This document shows, in pieces, positions 16,689 through 24,643 of a stretch of 64,000 nt of DNA. The position numbers and the translations under genes were made by a program. The notes under the pieces were generated by a model. That model ran no database searches and had not been told where the DNA came from. It saw nothing but the letters and a program-made list of their open reading frames with translations. Each line of letters starts with the position of its first letter. The stretch's first letter is position 1. The stretch spans positions 1,302,001 through 1,366,000 of the forward strand of contig NZ_JBKQGY010000001.1 in NCBI RefSeq assembly GCF_050487225.1, given 5' to 3'. Source of the stretch: Paenalcaligenes sp050487225. Lineage in GTDB: Bacteria; Pseudomonadota; Gammaproteobacteria; Burkholderiales; Burkholderiaceae_B.

Positions 16689-18335
16689 ATGTCAGAACAA
16701 GACAAACCTAAAAAAACGCTGTCACTCAAGAAAACCGTTACGGCTGACGTTGACCCTGCTGCGCCCCCAAAACTGCGTAGCGGCGCACGCGCCAAAGTGG
16801 CCTTGAACAGACTGCGTCAACAAGCTGCTGATGCGCCTGCTCAAGAAGAGCCTACACGCCCAGCATCGCGCTCCGCCGCAAGCAAACGCCCTACTGGTCG
16901 TCCTAATAGCGGCCCGCAAGGTGACAGGGACCGTTCAGACCGCCCTCGTCGTCCTGCAGCAACCGGTGAACAACGAGATCGCTTTGAGCGTCCCAATCGT
17001 CGCCCTACTGAGGGAGCATCCTTCAGCCGCCATGATCGCAACGAAGAACGCCCTCAACGACGATCCGCTGCTTACGATGCCCCAGCACGTACACGCAATG
17101 ATGATGAGCGCCCTGCTAGACGTGCAAGCTCGCGTGATGAGACTCCTCGTTCTAGCGGTGGTTTCCGACGCAAACCAGAGTCCGGTTTCTCTACTACTCA
17201 ACAATTTCCTGTGTTTGCCCCTTGCCCACAAGGCATGGAAGAAGTATTAGAAGCCGAGTTGCAAGCCTTGGGCTATGAGAATGCCAAAATGGGTAAAGGT
17301 GGCTGTCATTTCACCACCGACTGGCAAGGCGTACTCAAAGCCAACTTGTATTCCCGTATCGCCACGCGCATCCTGATACAGCTGGCCAAAGCCCCTGTAC
17401 ATAACGAAGACGATATTTATGCCTTGGCTCACGCTACACCTTGGGAACAATGGTTTGGGCCTGATGACACCTTGCGCGTAGACACCTCCGCCATTCGCAG
17501 CCCTATGCAAAGCTTGCAGTTCTGCAACTTGCGCACCAAAGATGCCATTTGCGACCGCTTACGTGAGCGCGAAGGCGCACGCCCCAGCATTGATACCGTA
17601 CGCCCAGACGCTAAAGTACATCTATTTTTAGATGCCACCAGCGCTACGCTGTACTTGGATACCAGCGGCGAGTCTTTATTCAAACGCGGCTGGCGCCACA
17701 ACAAAGGTGAAGCACCTTTACGTGAAAACTTGGCTGCTGGCCTGTTAGCACTGTCAGATTGGGACCCTTCTGCCCCATTGATGGACCCATTCTGCGGTAG
17801 CGGTACTATCTTGATTGAAGCCGCCTGGATTGCCTTAGGAGCGCCTCCCGGCATCTGGCGTCCTTTCCATTTTGAGCGTCTGCGCATACACGATGACCGT
17901 ATGTGGCGTGATCTTAAAGAAGAGGCGCGCTCGCGCATTGCCCCTAAACTGGAAGCCCCACTGGTAGGTTACGACCTAGACCCAGCGGTTATTGATGCAG
18001 CCAAACGCAACTTAGAACGCGCCCACCTTACCCCCGATACCGTACGTTTCGAGGTAGGTAACGCATTAGAAGCCCTACCTATAGCCGAAGAAGGCTGGCT
18101 GATCAGCAACCCCCCTTACGGTGAACGTTTAGAAGGCAACCAAGAAGCCTTCTGGCGTGATTGGTCCGCCTGGTTGAAACAGCATTATGCTGGCTGGAAC
18201 ATCAACGTCATCACGAGTGACCTCACTCTACCCAACCAAATGCGCCTCAAGCCAAAACGCCGTATTCCTCTGTATAACGGCTCGCTGGAGTGCCGCTTGT
18301 TCTCGTTTGAAATGGTGGCAGCAGGGTATCGGTAA
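16689..18335 (+). CDS. THUMP-domain class I RNA methyltransferase, RlmL-like, with long basic N-terminal tail
   Basis: 548 residues. Residues 1 to about 170 are a low-complexity tail rich in Arg, Pro, Ser, Asp and Ala (repeats like RPRRPAATG and RRPTEGA). Then follow a ferredoxin-like/THUMP part (VFAPCPQGMEEVLEAELQAL at about 174-193) and a Rossmann methyltransferase: the SAM motif MDPFCGSGTILIEAAWIALG and the catalytic NPPYGERL near residue 475. This matches the N2-guanine methyltransferase half of RlmL (23S rRNA G2445); the second, RlmK half of the E. coli protein is absent, as is usual outside gammaproteobacteria. The tail probably binds RNA. Confidence 0.85.
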   Translation: MSEQDKPKKTLSLKKTVTADVDPAAPPKLRSGARAKVALNRLRQQAADAPAQEEPTRPASRSAASKRPTGRPNSGPQGDRDRSDRPRRPAATGEQRDRFERPNRRPTEGASFSRHDRNEERPQRRSAAYDAPARTRNDDERPARRASSRDETPRSSGGFRRKPESGFSTTQQFPVFAPCPQGMEEVLEAELQALGYENAKMGKGGCHFTTDWQGVLKANLYSRIATRILIQLAKAPVHNEDDIYALAHATPWEQWFGPDDTLRVDTSAIRSPMQSLQFCNLRTKDAICDRLREREGARPSIDTVRPDAKVHLFLDATSATLYLDTSGESLFKRGWRHNKGEAPLRENLAAGLLALSDWDPSAPLMDPFCGSGTILIEAAWIALGAPPGIWRPFHFERLRIHDDRMWRDLKEEARSRIAPKLEAPLVGYDLDPAVIDAAKRNLERAHLTPDTVRFEVGNALEALPIAEEGWLISNPPYGERLEGNQEAFWRDWSAWLKQHYAGWNINVITSDLTLPNQMRLKPKRRIPLYNGSLECRLFSFEMVAAGYR

Positions 18336-18374
18336 CAAAGCATAGCGGTTGTACAACAACTGCTCTCATAAGAC

Positions 18375-18420
18375 TTGAGCGAAGTTAAGGGTTAACCCTA
18401 TAATAGGGTTAACCCTTAAC
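18375..18420 (+). promoter_or_regulatory. promoter embedded in a perfect 37-bp palindrome (operator-like)
   Basis: From 18384 to 18420 the sequence is a perfect inverted repeat: two 18-bp arms around one central A. Each arm contains the 12-bp palindrome AGGGTTAACCCT (18388-18399 and 18405-18416, centres 17 bp apart). A consensus -10 box TATAAT (18399-18404) fills the gap between them, and TTGAGC at 18375-18380 lies 18 bp upstream as a -35. A dimeric repressor on either site would block RNA polymerase. Transcription would start near 18411, 27 nt before the 44-codon ORF. The regulator is not identified. Confidence 0.75.
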
Positions 18421-18437
18421 CAACTGTGAGTACTATC

Positions 18438-18572
18438 ATGACTCATTACAACGCTCAAGCCGCTATGTCCGACGAACTGGAACGCCAACTGCTAAACGAT
18501 GCAATGGCAGAGCAAATGCGTTTTCGCCCATTGTTGGCATTGAAAAACCTGTTCCGCTTCTTCTTCAAGTAA
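18438..18572 (+). CDS. small protein, 44 residues, unknown function
   Basis: ATG 18438 to TAA 18572. It starts MTHYNAQAAMSDELERQL, has an acidic helical middle (DELERQLLNDAMAEQM) and ends with a basic aromatic tail (LKNLFRFFFK). The tail could form an amphipathic helix that binds membranes; there is no typical transmembrane span or signal peptide. The ribosome-binding site is weak (GTGAG). What makes it credible is the preceding consensus promoter inside a perfect palindrome. Codon use looks like the neighbours (GAACTGGAACGCCAACTG). I recognise no family. It stands between the RlmL-like gene and an RDD gene, both with their own spacing. Confidence 0.6.
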   Translation: MTHYNAQAAMSDELERQLLNDAMAEQMRFRPLLALKNLFRFFFK

Positions 18573-18590
18573 TCAGAACACGGATGTTTG

Positions 18591-18616
18591 GGTGACAGTA
18601 AATTGCTATTGTCACC
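18591..18616 (+). terminator. weak hairpin after the 44-codon ORF
   Basis: GGTGACA / TGTCACC, 7-bp stem with a 12-nt loop, followed by CGTACTCCCTTT rather than a clean T-run. It may be a weak terminator. Confidence 0.3.
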
Positions 18617-18681
18617 GTACTCCCTTTAGTGCCATATTTGCGGGATAATAGTGTTTTACGCTTATTAGGTTACACCGTGTA

Positions 18682-19221
18682 ATGGCCTCCTCAGCAGTAC
18701 CCGTTTCGCTTCCTGTTCCTAGCCGTCGCCGTCTCTTTGCCTCCATGATGTATGAAAGCATTTTGCTTTTTGGCATCGTTTTTTTGGTTGGCTTAATCTT
18801 TGACTACGCGACCAAGAGCTATCACGCTCTGTATTTGCGACATAGTCGGCAATTCCTCATATTCCTCGCTATTGGCCTCTATTTCATGTTGGCATGGCGT
18901 CGTGCGGGCCAGACCCTCCCCATGAAAACATGGTATATCAGACTGGAAACCAAACAAGGTACCAAACCTGGCTATGTACAGTTGCTGCTACGCTACCTGC
19001 TGATGTGGCCCATTCCTTTGGCCTGTGCACTCTTTGTACAGTATTTGTCCACGCTAACCGGTTACGCCTCCACAGATCTTCTTATTGTTGCCGCTCCTTT
19101 CAGCATTTTTGTATGGAGTTGGTTCGACAAAGACGGGCTTTTCATGCATGACCGCCTAGCCGGCACACGGTTGGTAGACCTGCAAGCCAGGATCACCCAA
19201 CAACAAGCCCAGACAGCCTAA
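18682..19221 (+). CDS. RDD-family membrane protein
   Basis: 179 residues. The RDD family is named for conserved Arg and Asp residues; here the first-span region reads RRRLFASMMYESILLFGIVF (about 13-32), where the usual Asp is replaced by Glu. Three to four membrane spans are predicted, with the conserved MKTWYIRLETKQG loop after the second and HDRLAGTRLV near the C-terminus. Transport or membrane roles have been proposed for the family; none can be assigned here. It precedes hslO by about 40 bp and may be co-transcribed with it. Confidence 0.8.
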   Translation: MASSAVPVSLPVPSRRRLFASMMYESILLFGIVFLVGLIFDYATKSYHALYLRHSRQFLIFLAIGLYFMLAWRRAGQTLPMKTWYIRLETKQGTKPGYVQLLLRYLLMWPIPLACALFVQYLSTLTGYASTDLLIVAAPFSIFVWSWFDKDGLFMHDRLAGTRLVDLQARITQQQAQTA

Positions 19222-19264
19222 TCTCACACGCATTCACCTGCTTTACCCCATTCTGAGCACTTTA

Positions 19265-20182
19265 ATGAACGACGAGTTAAAAAAATATCTATTTGCCGAC
19301 CGTAGCACCCGAGTACAAACTGTCTATGTAGAAGAAGCCTGGAAAACAGGCATGGAACACCAAGACCTACCCGTTGCGGTACGTACGCTGCTAGGCGAAC
19401 TGACCGCTGCTGCCATTTTGCTGGCTAGCAACCTTAAGTTCGACGGCTCGTTAGTCCTGCAAGTTCAAGGGGATGGTCCTGTAGCGTTGCTGGTTGTTGA
19501 ATGCACAGACGAACTGAACATCCGTGCTACTGCCTCATTGCGTGAAGATGCGGTCATTACCGATCAAGCCACCATGCAAGATCTGATCAACCAAACAGGC
19601 CAAGGGCGTTTTATTGTGGTGCTGGACCCGTCCGCCCACAACCCGCACATGCAGCCCTATCAAGGTATAGTGCCGCTGACTGGCGAAAGCATCGCTCAAG
19701 CGCTGGAAGACTACATGCTGCACTCAGAGCAGCTAGACACACGCATTTGGCTAAATGCATCCGACCATCGCTTAGTAGGCCTATTGCTACAAAAGCTGCC
19801 AGGTCAAGGTGGTACACCTGCTGAAGCCAATGTAGAACAAAGCTGGGAACGCGCCCAACACTTGGCTGCCACGATACAACCCGAAGAATTACGCGACTTA
19901 CATCCACAAACTCTGATTCATAGACTGTTCTGGGAAGAAGAACTACTAGAACTAGAAGGGCTGTCCATACAATGGCATTGCCCCTGCTCCAGAGAAAAAG
20001 TCGCCAATATGCTGCACATGCTTGGCAAAGCAGAAGTCGAAGACATACTGCGTGAACGTGACGTAGTGGAGATCTCTTGCAACTTCTGTGGCAAACCCTA
20101 CCAGTTCGATCCAGTAGATTGCGCCAGCCTTTTCATTGATAATCCAGACAGCTTACAGTCTGGCGATAACACTCTGCATTAA
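19265..20182 (+). CDS. hslO: redox-regulated holdase chaperone Hsp33
   Basis: 305 residues. The N-terminal core carries VRTLLGELTAAAILLASNLK and the binding fold. The C-terminal zinc switch has CPCS at about 238 and CNFCGK at about 271, i.e. the CxC ... CxxC set that releases zinc and forms disulphides under oxidative stress, activating the chaperone in the cytoplasm. The stop is 1 bp before the ATG of dgkA, so the two are coupled. Confidence 0.95.
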   Translation: MNDELKKYLFADRSTRVQTVYVEEAWKTGMEHQDLPVAVRTLLGELTAAAILLASNLKFDGSLVLQVQGDGPVALLVVECTDELNIRATASLREDAVITDQATMQDLINQTGQGRFIVVLDPSAHNPHMQPYQGIVPLTGESIAQALEDYMLHSEQLDTRIWLNASDHRLVGLLLQKLPGQGGTPAEANVEQSWERAQHLAATIQPEELRDLHPQTLIHRLFWEEELLELEGLSIQWHCPCSREKVANMLHMLGKAEVEDILRERDVVEISCNFCGKPYQFDPVDCASLFIDNPDSLQSGDNTLH

Positions 20183-20183
20183 C

Positions 20184-20564
20184 ATGAATTCTCCTTATAA
20201 AAGCAGCGGTGGATTGCAACGCGTATTCAAAGCCTTTATGTATTCCATACAAGGTTTGCGCGCTGCCGTTCAATATGAAGCCGCCTTCAGGCAAGAGTTG
20301 GTCTTAGCCATCATCTTGCTACCCACAGCATTTTTCTTGGGCCGCAACGTCACCGAAGTATTCCTTCTGTGTGCCTGCGTGGTCATCGTATTGGTAGTTG
20401 AACTAATCAACAGTGCCATCGAAGCCCTGGCCGACAGCATTAGTCTTGAGCAAAACCCCTTATTGGGCCGCGCCAAAGACTTAGGCAGCGCAGCCGTACT
20501 ATTAAGCCTCATCCTTACTGCCGCATGGTGGTTATATGTGGTGTGTGACCGTTTCTTTTTCTAA
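20184..20564 (+). CDS. dgkA: diacylglycerol kinase (DgkA type)
   Basis: 126 residues, a small three-span inner-membrane kinase that returns diacylglycerol (from osmoregulated glycan or LPS modification) to phosphatidic acid. The conserved RVFKAFMYSIQGLRAA start, FRQELVLA, and the catalytic VVELINSAIEALADSI are all present. The start is the ATG at 20184, directly after the hslO stop; the frame extends 16 codons upstream within hslO. Confidence 0.94.
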   Translation: MNSPYKSSGGLQRVFKAFMYSIQGLRAAVQYEAAFRQELVLAIILLPTAFFLGRNVTEVFLLCACVVIVLVVELINSAIEALADSISLEQNPLLGRAKDLGSAAVLLSLILTAAWWLYVVCDRFFF

Positions 20565-20617
20565 GCAGTATTAGCCAAGGCTAAAACTCACCCTCGCATC
20601 ACCCGGCTATGATCGTT

Positions 20618-20660
20618 GCAGGAATACTGAATAGGCGTTTGTCTATTTCACTATTCCTGC
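20618..20660 (+). other. long hairpin abutting the tadE-like start codon
   Basis: GCAGGAATA (20618-20626) pairs with TATTCCTGC (20652-20660); inside it AATAG and CTATT extend the pairing. The stem ends one base before the ATG at 20662 and covers the place where a ribosome-binding sequence should be. No SD sequence is otherwise seen. It could be a translational control element or a terminator for dgkA (no T-run). Confidence 0.45.
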
Positions 20661-20661
20661 C

Positions 20662-21585
20662 ATGACTCCCCTACTTTCCCCATCGAGCAAACAGTCTGGC
20701 GCCAGCAGCGTAGAGTTCCTGCTTATGGCAACGGTAATCTGCACCCTGTTAGTCCTTAGCTATGACGCCACCCGTGCATGGATGCTGCGTCAGGTATTGC
20801 TGCTGTCCCTACAAGAAAGCGCCAGAGTAGGTGTGACGCTCAACCTGCAACCTACAGCCATGCAATCCCAGTTTGATCGCACCGCAAGCGCCTGGTGGGG
20901 CTCTGAAGCACGTCAACAGCACTATTACAAACGATTCTCATCACGCTATGGATTTGACGCGTGGCGACTGTGGCAGCTATCTCCTAGTGACCATGACTTT
21001 GCCCAGCATGAAGACAAAACGCTGACCCGGCGCAGCACAACGGGTTACAAGCACATTAGTGTGCGGCATCAGTTGGTACAACACATCAATAACAAGGGGC
21101 GTCATACTCAACAAAGCATCTTTGCGGCCAATACACTGCACGCCCAACTCATCTTTTGGTATGAACCTTCTTTAGCGTTTAGCCGCGCTCTGGTACGTCT
21201 GTTGTGGCCGACTGACCCCAACCCCTATCTACAACAAGGAAAGACGCAAGGACTAGTGCCTATACGCCTGCATATCAGTTTACCCATGCAAAGCCACCCC
21301 ATTCAGTGGCCTTTATCTCAACACAGCGCCATACAGCGTGTCAGCAACGCAGCAATAGGTTCGCTCGCATGGCATCCAGAACTGCCGCGTAGCTTTATGA
21401 CTGGTGAGCACCAAAACACCCCGCCCACACCGGGAAAAGAAACAGGAGCAGAAACGCACCCCTCTACACCCTCATCACCTGAACCCACCATAGATGAGCC
21501 CACGCTCACGCCTTCCGTGCCTGAGGAATCCGGTGATTTACTATCAGAAGAAAAAGCCTGTGAAGGCGCAGCGTGCTGCTATTAA
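20662..21585 (+). CDS. TadE-like pseudopilin/membrane protein, isolated
   Basis: 307 residues. The N-terminus SSVEFLLMATVICTLLVLSY has the short basic head, Glu and hydrophobic helix of TadE-type prepilins (residues about 15-36). The middle is a mixed domain of unknown function and residues about 245-300 are Pro/Thr/Ser/Glu rich, ending in a Cys cluster CEGAACCY. No other tad or pilus gene is in the window. The gene is convergent with ftsB, and the two stop codons share the TTAA at 21582-21585. A stem-loop covers its start region. Role unknown; a lone TadE-like protein may act with a tad locus elsewhere. Confidence 0.7.
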   Translation: MTPLLSPSSKQSGASSVEFLLMATVICTLLVLSYDATRAWMLRQVLLLSLQESARVGVTLNLQPTAMQSQFDRTASAWWGSEARQQHYYKRFSSRYGFDAWRLWQLSPSDHDFAQHEDKTLTRRSTTGYKHISVRHQLVQHINNKGRHTQQSIFAANTLHAQLIFWYEPSLAFSRALVRLLWPTDPNPYLQQGKTQGLVPIRLHISLPMQSHPIQWPLSQHSAIQRVSNAAIGSLAWHPELPRSFMTGEHQNTPPTPGKETGAETHPSTPSSPEPTIDEPTLTPSVPEESGDLLSEEKACEGAACCY

Positions 21586-21866
21586 GGCGTATTGTCTGGT
21601 GGCAGGATTTGCACGTAGATTTCATTATTGTGCAGCAAACCCAGCTCTGACCTGGCACGCTCTTCAATCGCTTGCGTACCACTTTTAAGATCTTGAACTT
21701 CGGCCAATAGCGCATTGTTACGCGCTTGTAGTGCAGCATTAATTTCTTGCTGCTCTTCTAATCTGGCCTGCATATCATGCACCCGCTCCCAACCACTCTT
21801 ACCAAACCACAACGCATATTGCGTAACGAGGTTCAGCACAATCAGAATAAGCAGAAGCAGGCGCAT
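21582..21866 (-). CDS. ftsB: cell-division protein FtsB
   Basis: 94 residues: an N-terminal membrane span (MRLLLLILIVLNLVTQYALWF), then a coiled coil (MQARLEEQQEINAALQARN) and a short periplasmic tail with ARSELGLLHNNEIYVQIL, typical of the DivIC/FtsB family. FtsB joins FtsL and FtsQ to activate septal peptidoglycan synthesis. It lies 50 bp downstream of eno, as in many proteobacteria. Confidence 0.93.
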   Translation of the reverse strand: MRLLLLILIVLNLVTQYALWFGKSGWERVHDMQARLEEQQEINAALQARNNALLAEVQDLKSGTQAIEERARSELGLLHNNEIYVQILPPDNTP

Positions 21867-21916
21867 GGGTGTTTCCTATAAGGGGAATGAGAGTGTACCT
21901 CATCCCCTTGTGGCGC

Positions 21917-23203
21917 TTAACGCAAGTTGTAGAAAGCGCTACGACCTGGGTAGGAAGCCACATCAGCCAGTTCTTCTTCGATACGCAGCAACTGGTTGTA
22001 CTTAGCCATACGATCGGAACGAGACAAGGAGCCTGTTTTGATCTGCATAGCGTTAGTGGCTACAGCGATATCGGCAATGGTGGAGTCTTCGGTTTCACCG
22101 GAACGATGAGAGATCACCGCTGTGTAACCATGACGTTTTGCCATTTCGATAGCGGCAAACGTTTCTGTCAGTGTACCGATCTGGTTGATTTTGATCAGGA
22201 TGGAGTTAGCCACGCCCAGATCAATACCTTCTTTCAGAATTTTGGTGTTGGTCACGAATAGATCATCACCTACCAACTGTACTTTTTTGCCCAGTTGGTT
22301 AGTCAAGATTTTCCAACCCTCCCAATCGTCTTCAGCCATACCATCTTCGATAGAGATGATGGGGTACTTGTCGCACCAGCTTTCTAGCAGGTCAACGAAC
22401 TCTTGTGCTGTCAACGACACGCCGCCTTCGCCTGCCAGATGGTATTTACCATCACGGAAGAACTCAGAGCTTGCGCAGTCCAGACCCAAAGCGATTTGTG
22501 AACCAGCTTCGTAGCCAGCATCGTTGATCGCTTGCAGAATCATTTGGATAGCCGCTTCGTGGTTAGCAACGTTAGGGGCAAAACCACCTTCGTCGCCCAC
22601 CGCTGTGGACATACCTTGTTTGTCGATGATTTTTTTCAGTGCGTGAAATACTTCAGCACCCATACGCAGCGCATCACGGAAACTACGAGCACCTATAGGC
22701 AGAATCATGAATTCTTGCATATCCAAGGTGTTGTTAGCGTGTGCACCACCGTTGATCACGTTCATCATCGGTACAGGCATTTGCATTGGGCCGCTACCAC
22801 CGAAGTAACGGTACAAGGACAAACCTGAATCGTCTGCAGCAGCACGTGCTACAGCCATACTGGCTGCCAACATGGCGTTAGCGCCCAAACGGCTTTTATC
22901 TTCAGTGCCATCCAAATCGATCAGAGTACGGTCGATGAATGTTTGCTCTTGCGCATCCAAACCGATCAACGCTTCGGAAATCTCTGTATTCAGGTTTTCA
23001 ACAGCGCGCAATACGCCTTTACCCAAGTAACGGCTAGCATCGCCATCACGCAGCTCCAGAGCTTCACGCGCACCAGTAGAGGCGCCTGATGGTACGGAGG
23101 CACGCCCCATAGCACCAGATTCTAGTAATACGTCACATTCAACGGTTGGGTTGCCACGTGAATCCAGAATTTCACGGCCGATAATATCTACGATAGCACT
23201 CAT
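21917..23203 (-). CDS. eno: enolase
   Basis: 428 residues, 2-phosphoglycerate to phosphoenolpyruvate; also a degradosome component in some bacteria. Conserved GREILDSRGNPTVECDVLLE at the start, GASTGAREALELRDGD, the metal-binding SIEDGMAEDDWEGWK and the active-site loop SHRSGETEDSTIADIAVA. The start ATG is preceded by AGGACTGTC. It continues the pyrG-kdsA-eno-ftsB order but is about 200 bp from the preceding gene, with a possible promoter of its own. Confidence 0.98.
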   Translation of the reverse strand: MSAIVDIIGREILDSRGNPTVECDVLLESGAMGRASVPSGASTGAREALELRDGDASRYLGKGVLRAVENLNTEISEALIGLDAQEQTFIDRTLIDLDGTEDKSRLGANAMLAASMAVARAAADDSGLSLYRYFGGSGPMQMPVPMMNVINGGAHANNTLDMQEFMILPIGARSFRDALRMGAEVFHALKKIIDKQGMSTAVGDEGGFAPNVANHEAAIQMILQAINDAGYEAGSQIALGLDCASSEFFRDGKYHLAGEGGVSLTAQEFVDLLESWCDKYPIISIEDGMAEDDWEGWKILTNQLGKKVQLVGDDLFVTNTKILKEGIDLGVANSILIKINQIGTLTETFAAIEMAKRHGYTAVISHRSGETEDSTIADIAVATNAMQIKTGSLSRSDRMAKYNQLLRIEEELADVASYPGRSAFYNLR

Positions 23204-23309
23204 GTTTTGACAGTCCTGCTTTGGTGTTAGCGATAACGCTGATAAAAACGAACCGGACCTGTTGCTGTTGCCACAAATCCGGCAAGAATGTTCATGCTCA
23301 GTAATAAGA

Positions 23310-23315
23310 ATTATA
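23310..23315 (-). promoter_or_regulatory. possible eno -10 element
   Basis: TATAAT on the minus strand about 107 bp before the eno start, within TTTATAATTC. No good -35 at 16-18 bp is seen, so confidence is low. Confidence 0.3.
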
Positions 23316-23401
23316 AAGTACCTGACTCACCAATCTCTTTATGGTGTGTATGTATTAAAAGTACCTACCCTGTCAGATTCTTTCATCTTATAGTGGGATG
23401 G

Positions 23402-23686
23402 TTACACCCCTTGCACCACATACATAGTCATGTGTGCGGCGCTTTCCCGGGCCTGGCGAGCTGCCAAGTACTCGGGCGAGTTATAGAAAGCTTCAGCAGC
23501 TTCCATCGTTTCAAACTCAATGATTACTGTACGCGTAGGGGTGTTGCCTTCCAAGGCCAGAGTTTCCCCACCTCGCGCCAGCAACTTTACGTTATGCGTT
23601 GTCATCGCATGCGTAGAAAGCTGCTTGTAAACGTTGTACTGCTCCGGATCTGTTACATCCACATTGGCAATAATATAAGCTGCCAT
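23402..23686 (-). CDS. DUF1330 domain protein
   Basis: 94 residues, a small ferredoxin-like alpha/beta-barrel protein starting MAAYIIANVDVTDPEQYNVY, with the conserved LARGGETLALEGN and TVIIEFETMEAAEAFYNSPEY. DUF1330 proteins are dimeric monooxygenase-like folds without a known reaction. It sits 9 bp after kdsA in the same direction and so is probably translated from the kdsA transcript; an AAGGAGAC ribosome-binding sequence overlaps the kdsA end. The same placement between kdsA and eno is common in Alcaligenaceae. Confidence 0.85.
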   Translation of the reverse strand: MAAYIIANVDVTDPEQYNVYKQLSTHAMTTHNVKLLARGGETLALEGNTPTRTVIIEFETMEAAEAFYNSPEYLAARQARESAAHMTMYVVQGV

Positions 23687-23695
23687 GTTGTCTCC

Positions 23696-24553
23696 TTACT
23701 TCCAGTTGGCTTCCAACAAGCCACCTTCCTGCTTCACGATCTGGTCAATTTCTTTAAGGCTACGCAACAACGCTGGCATTAAATGCAAGGGCACAGCATT
23801 AGGGCCATCCGACAGCGCTTTACTTGGATCAGGATGTGTTTCCATAAACAACCCTGACACCCCAACCGCTACTGCCGCACGAGCCAGCACAGGCACAAAC
23901 TCGCTCTGGCCACCCGATTTACTGCCTTGCCCACCGGGCAACTGTACCGAGTGCGTTGCATCAAACACTACCGGACACGCTGTTTCACGCATGATCGCTA
24001 ATGAACGCATATCAGACACTAGGTTGTTATACCCAAATGATGCCCCGCGCTCACACACCATAATGGTGTCACCATCACCACCCACTTCTCGGGCAGCCGC
24101 GCGCGCTTTTTCTACCACATGCACCATGTCATGCGGTGCCAAAAACTGGCCTTTTTTGATATTGACTGGCTTTAAGGTCGCTGCACAGGCTTGAATAAAG
24201 TCTGTTTGGCGGCACAAAAATGCAGGCGTTTGCAGCACATCCACAATGGCGGCCACATCGTCCACTTGCTCTTTATCGTGTACATCGGTCAGTACAGGCA
24301 CGCCGTAGTGCGCACGTACATCCGCCAGAATCTGCAAACCTTCTTGCATACCTGGGCCACGAAACGAACTGCCGGAGCTGCGGTTCGCTTTATCAAACGA
24401 ACTTTTATAAATGAATGGAATCCCCAGCTCATCTGTGATTTCTTTCAGCACACCGGCTGTATCAAACGCCATTTGACGTGACTCAATCACACATGGACCA
24501 GCGATCAGGAAGAAAGGCCTATTGAGACCAACCTGAAAACCACATAATTCCAT
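23696..24553 (-). CDS. kdsA: 3-deoxy-8-phosphooctulonate synthase (KDO-8-P synthase)
   Basis: 285 residues, condenses phosphoenolpyruvate with arabinose-5-phosphate, the first committed step to KDO of lipopolysaccharide. Conserved FFLIAGPCVIESRQMAFDTA at the start, YKSSFDKANRSSGSSFRGPG, and DATHSVQLPGGQGSKSGGQ. The position between pyrG and eno is standard. Two consecutive stem-loops fill the 90-bp gap to pyrG. Confidence 0.97.
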   Translation of the reverse strand: MELCGFQVGLNRPFFLIAGPCVIESRQMAFDTAGVLKEITDELGIPFIYKSSFDKANRSSGSSFRGPGMQEGLQILADVRAHYGVPVLTDVHDKEQVDDVAAIVDVLQTPAFLCRQTDFIQACAATLKPVNIKKGQFLAPHDMVHVVEKARAAAREVGGDGDTIMVCERGASFGYNNLVSDMRSLAIMRETACPVVFDATHSVQLPGGQGSKSGGQSEFVPVLARAAVAVGVSGLFMETHPDPSKALSDGPNAVPLHLMPALLRSLKEIDQIVKQEGGLLEANWK

Positions 24554-24580
24554 AGCAGCTCCTGATAAACAAAACTTGAC

Positions 24581-24633
24581 TCACTAGACGTAGTCCAGTG
24601 ACGTCTGTTAGCCCGCCATGCAAGCTAACAGAC
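24581..24633 (-). other. two adjacent stem-loops between pyrG and kdsA
   Basis: GTCTGTTAGC (24603-24612) pairs perfectly with GCTAACAGAC (24624-24633) around an 11-nt loop. Directly next to it TCACTAGAC/GTCCAGTGA (24581-24601) forms a shorter stem with one mismatch. No T-run follows either, so they look more like an mRNA processing or stability element than a terminator. Confidence 0.4.
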
Positions 24634-24643
24634 ACCTACCACC

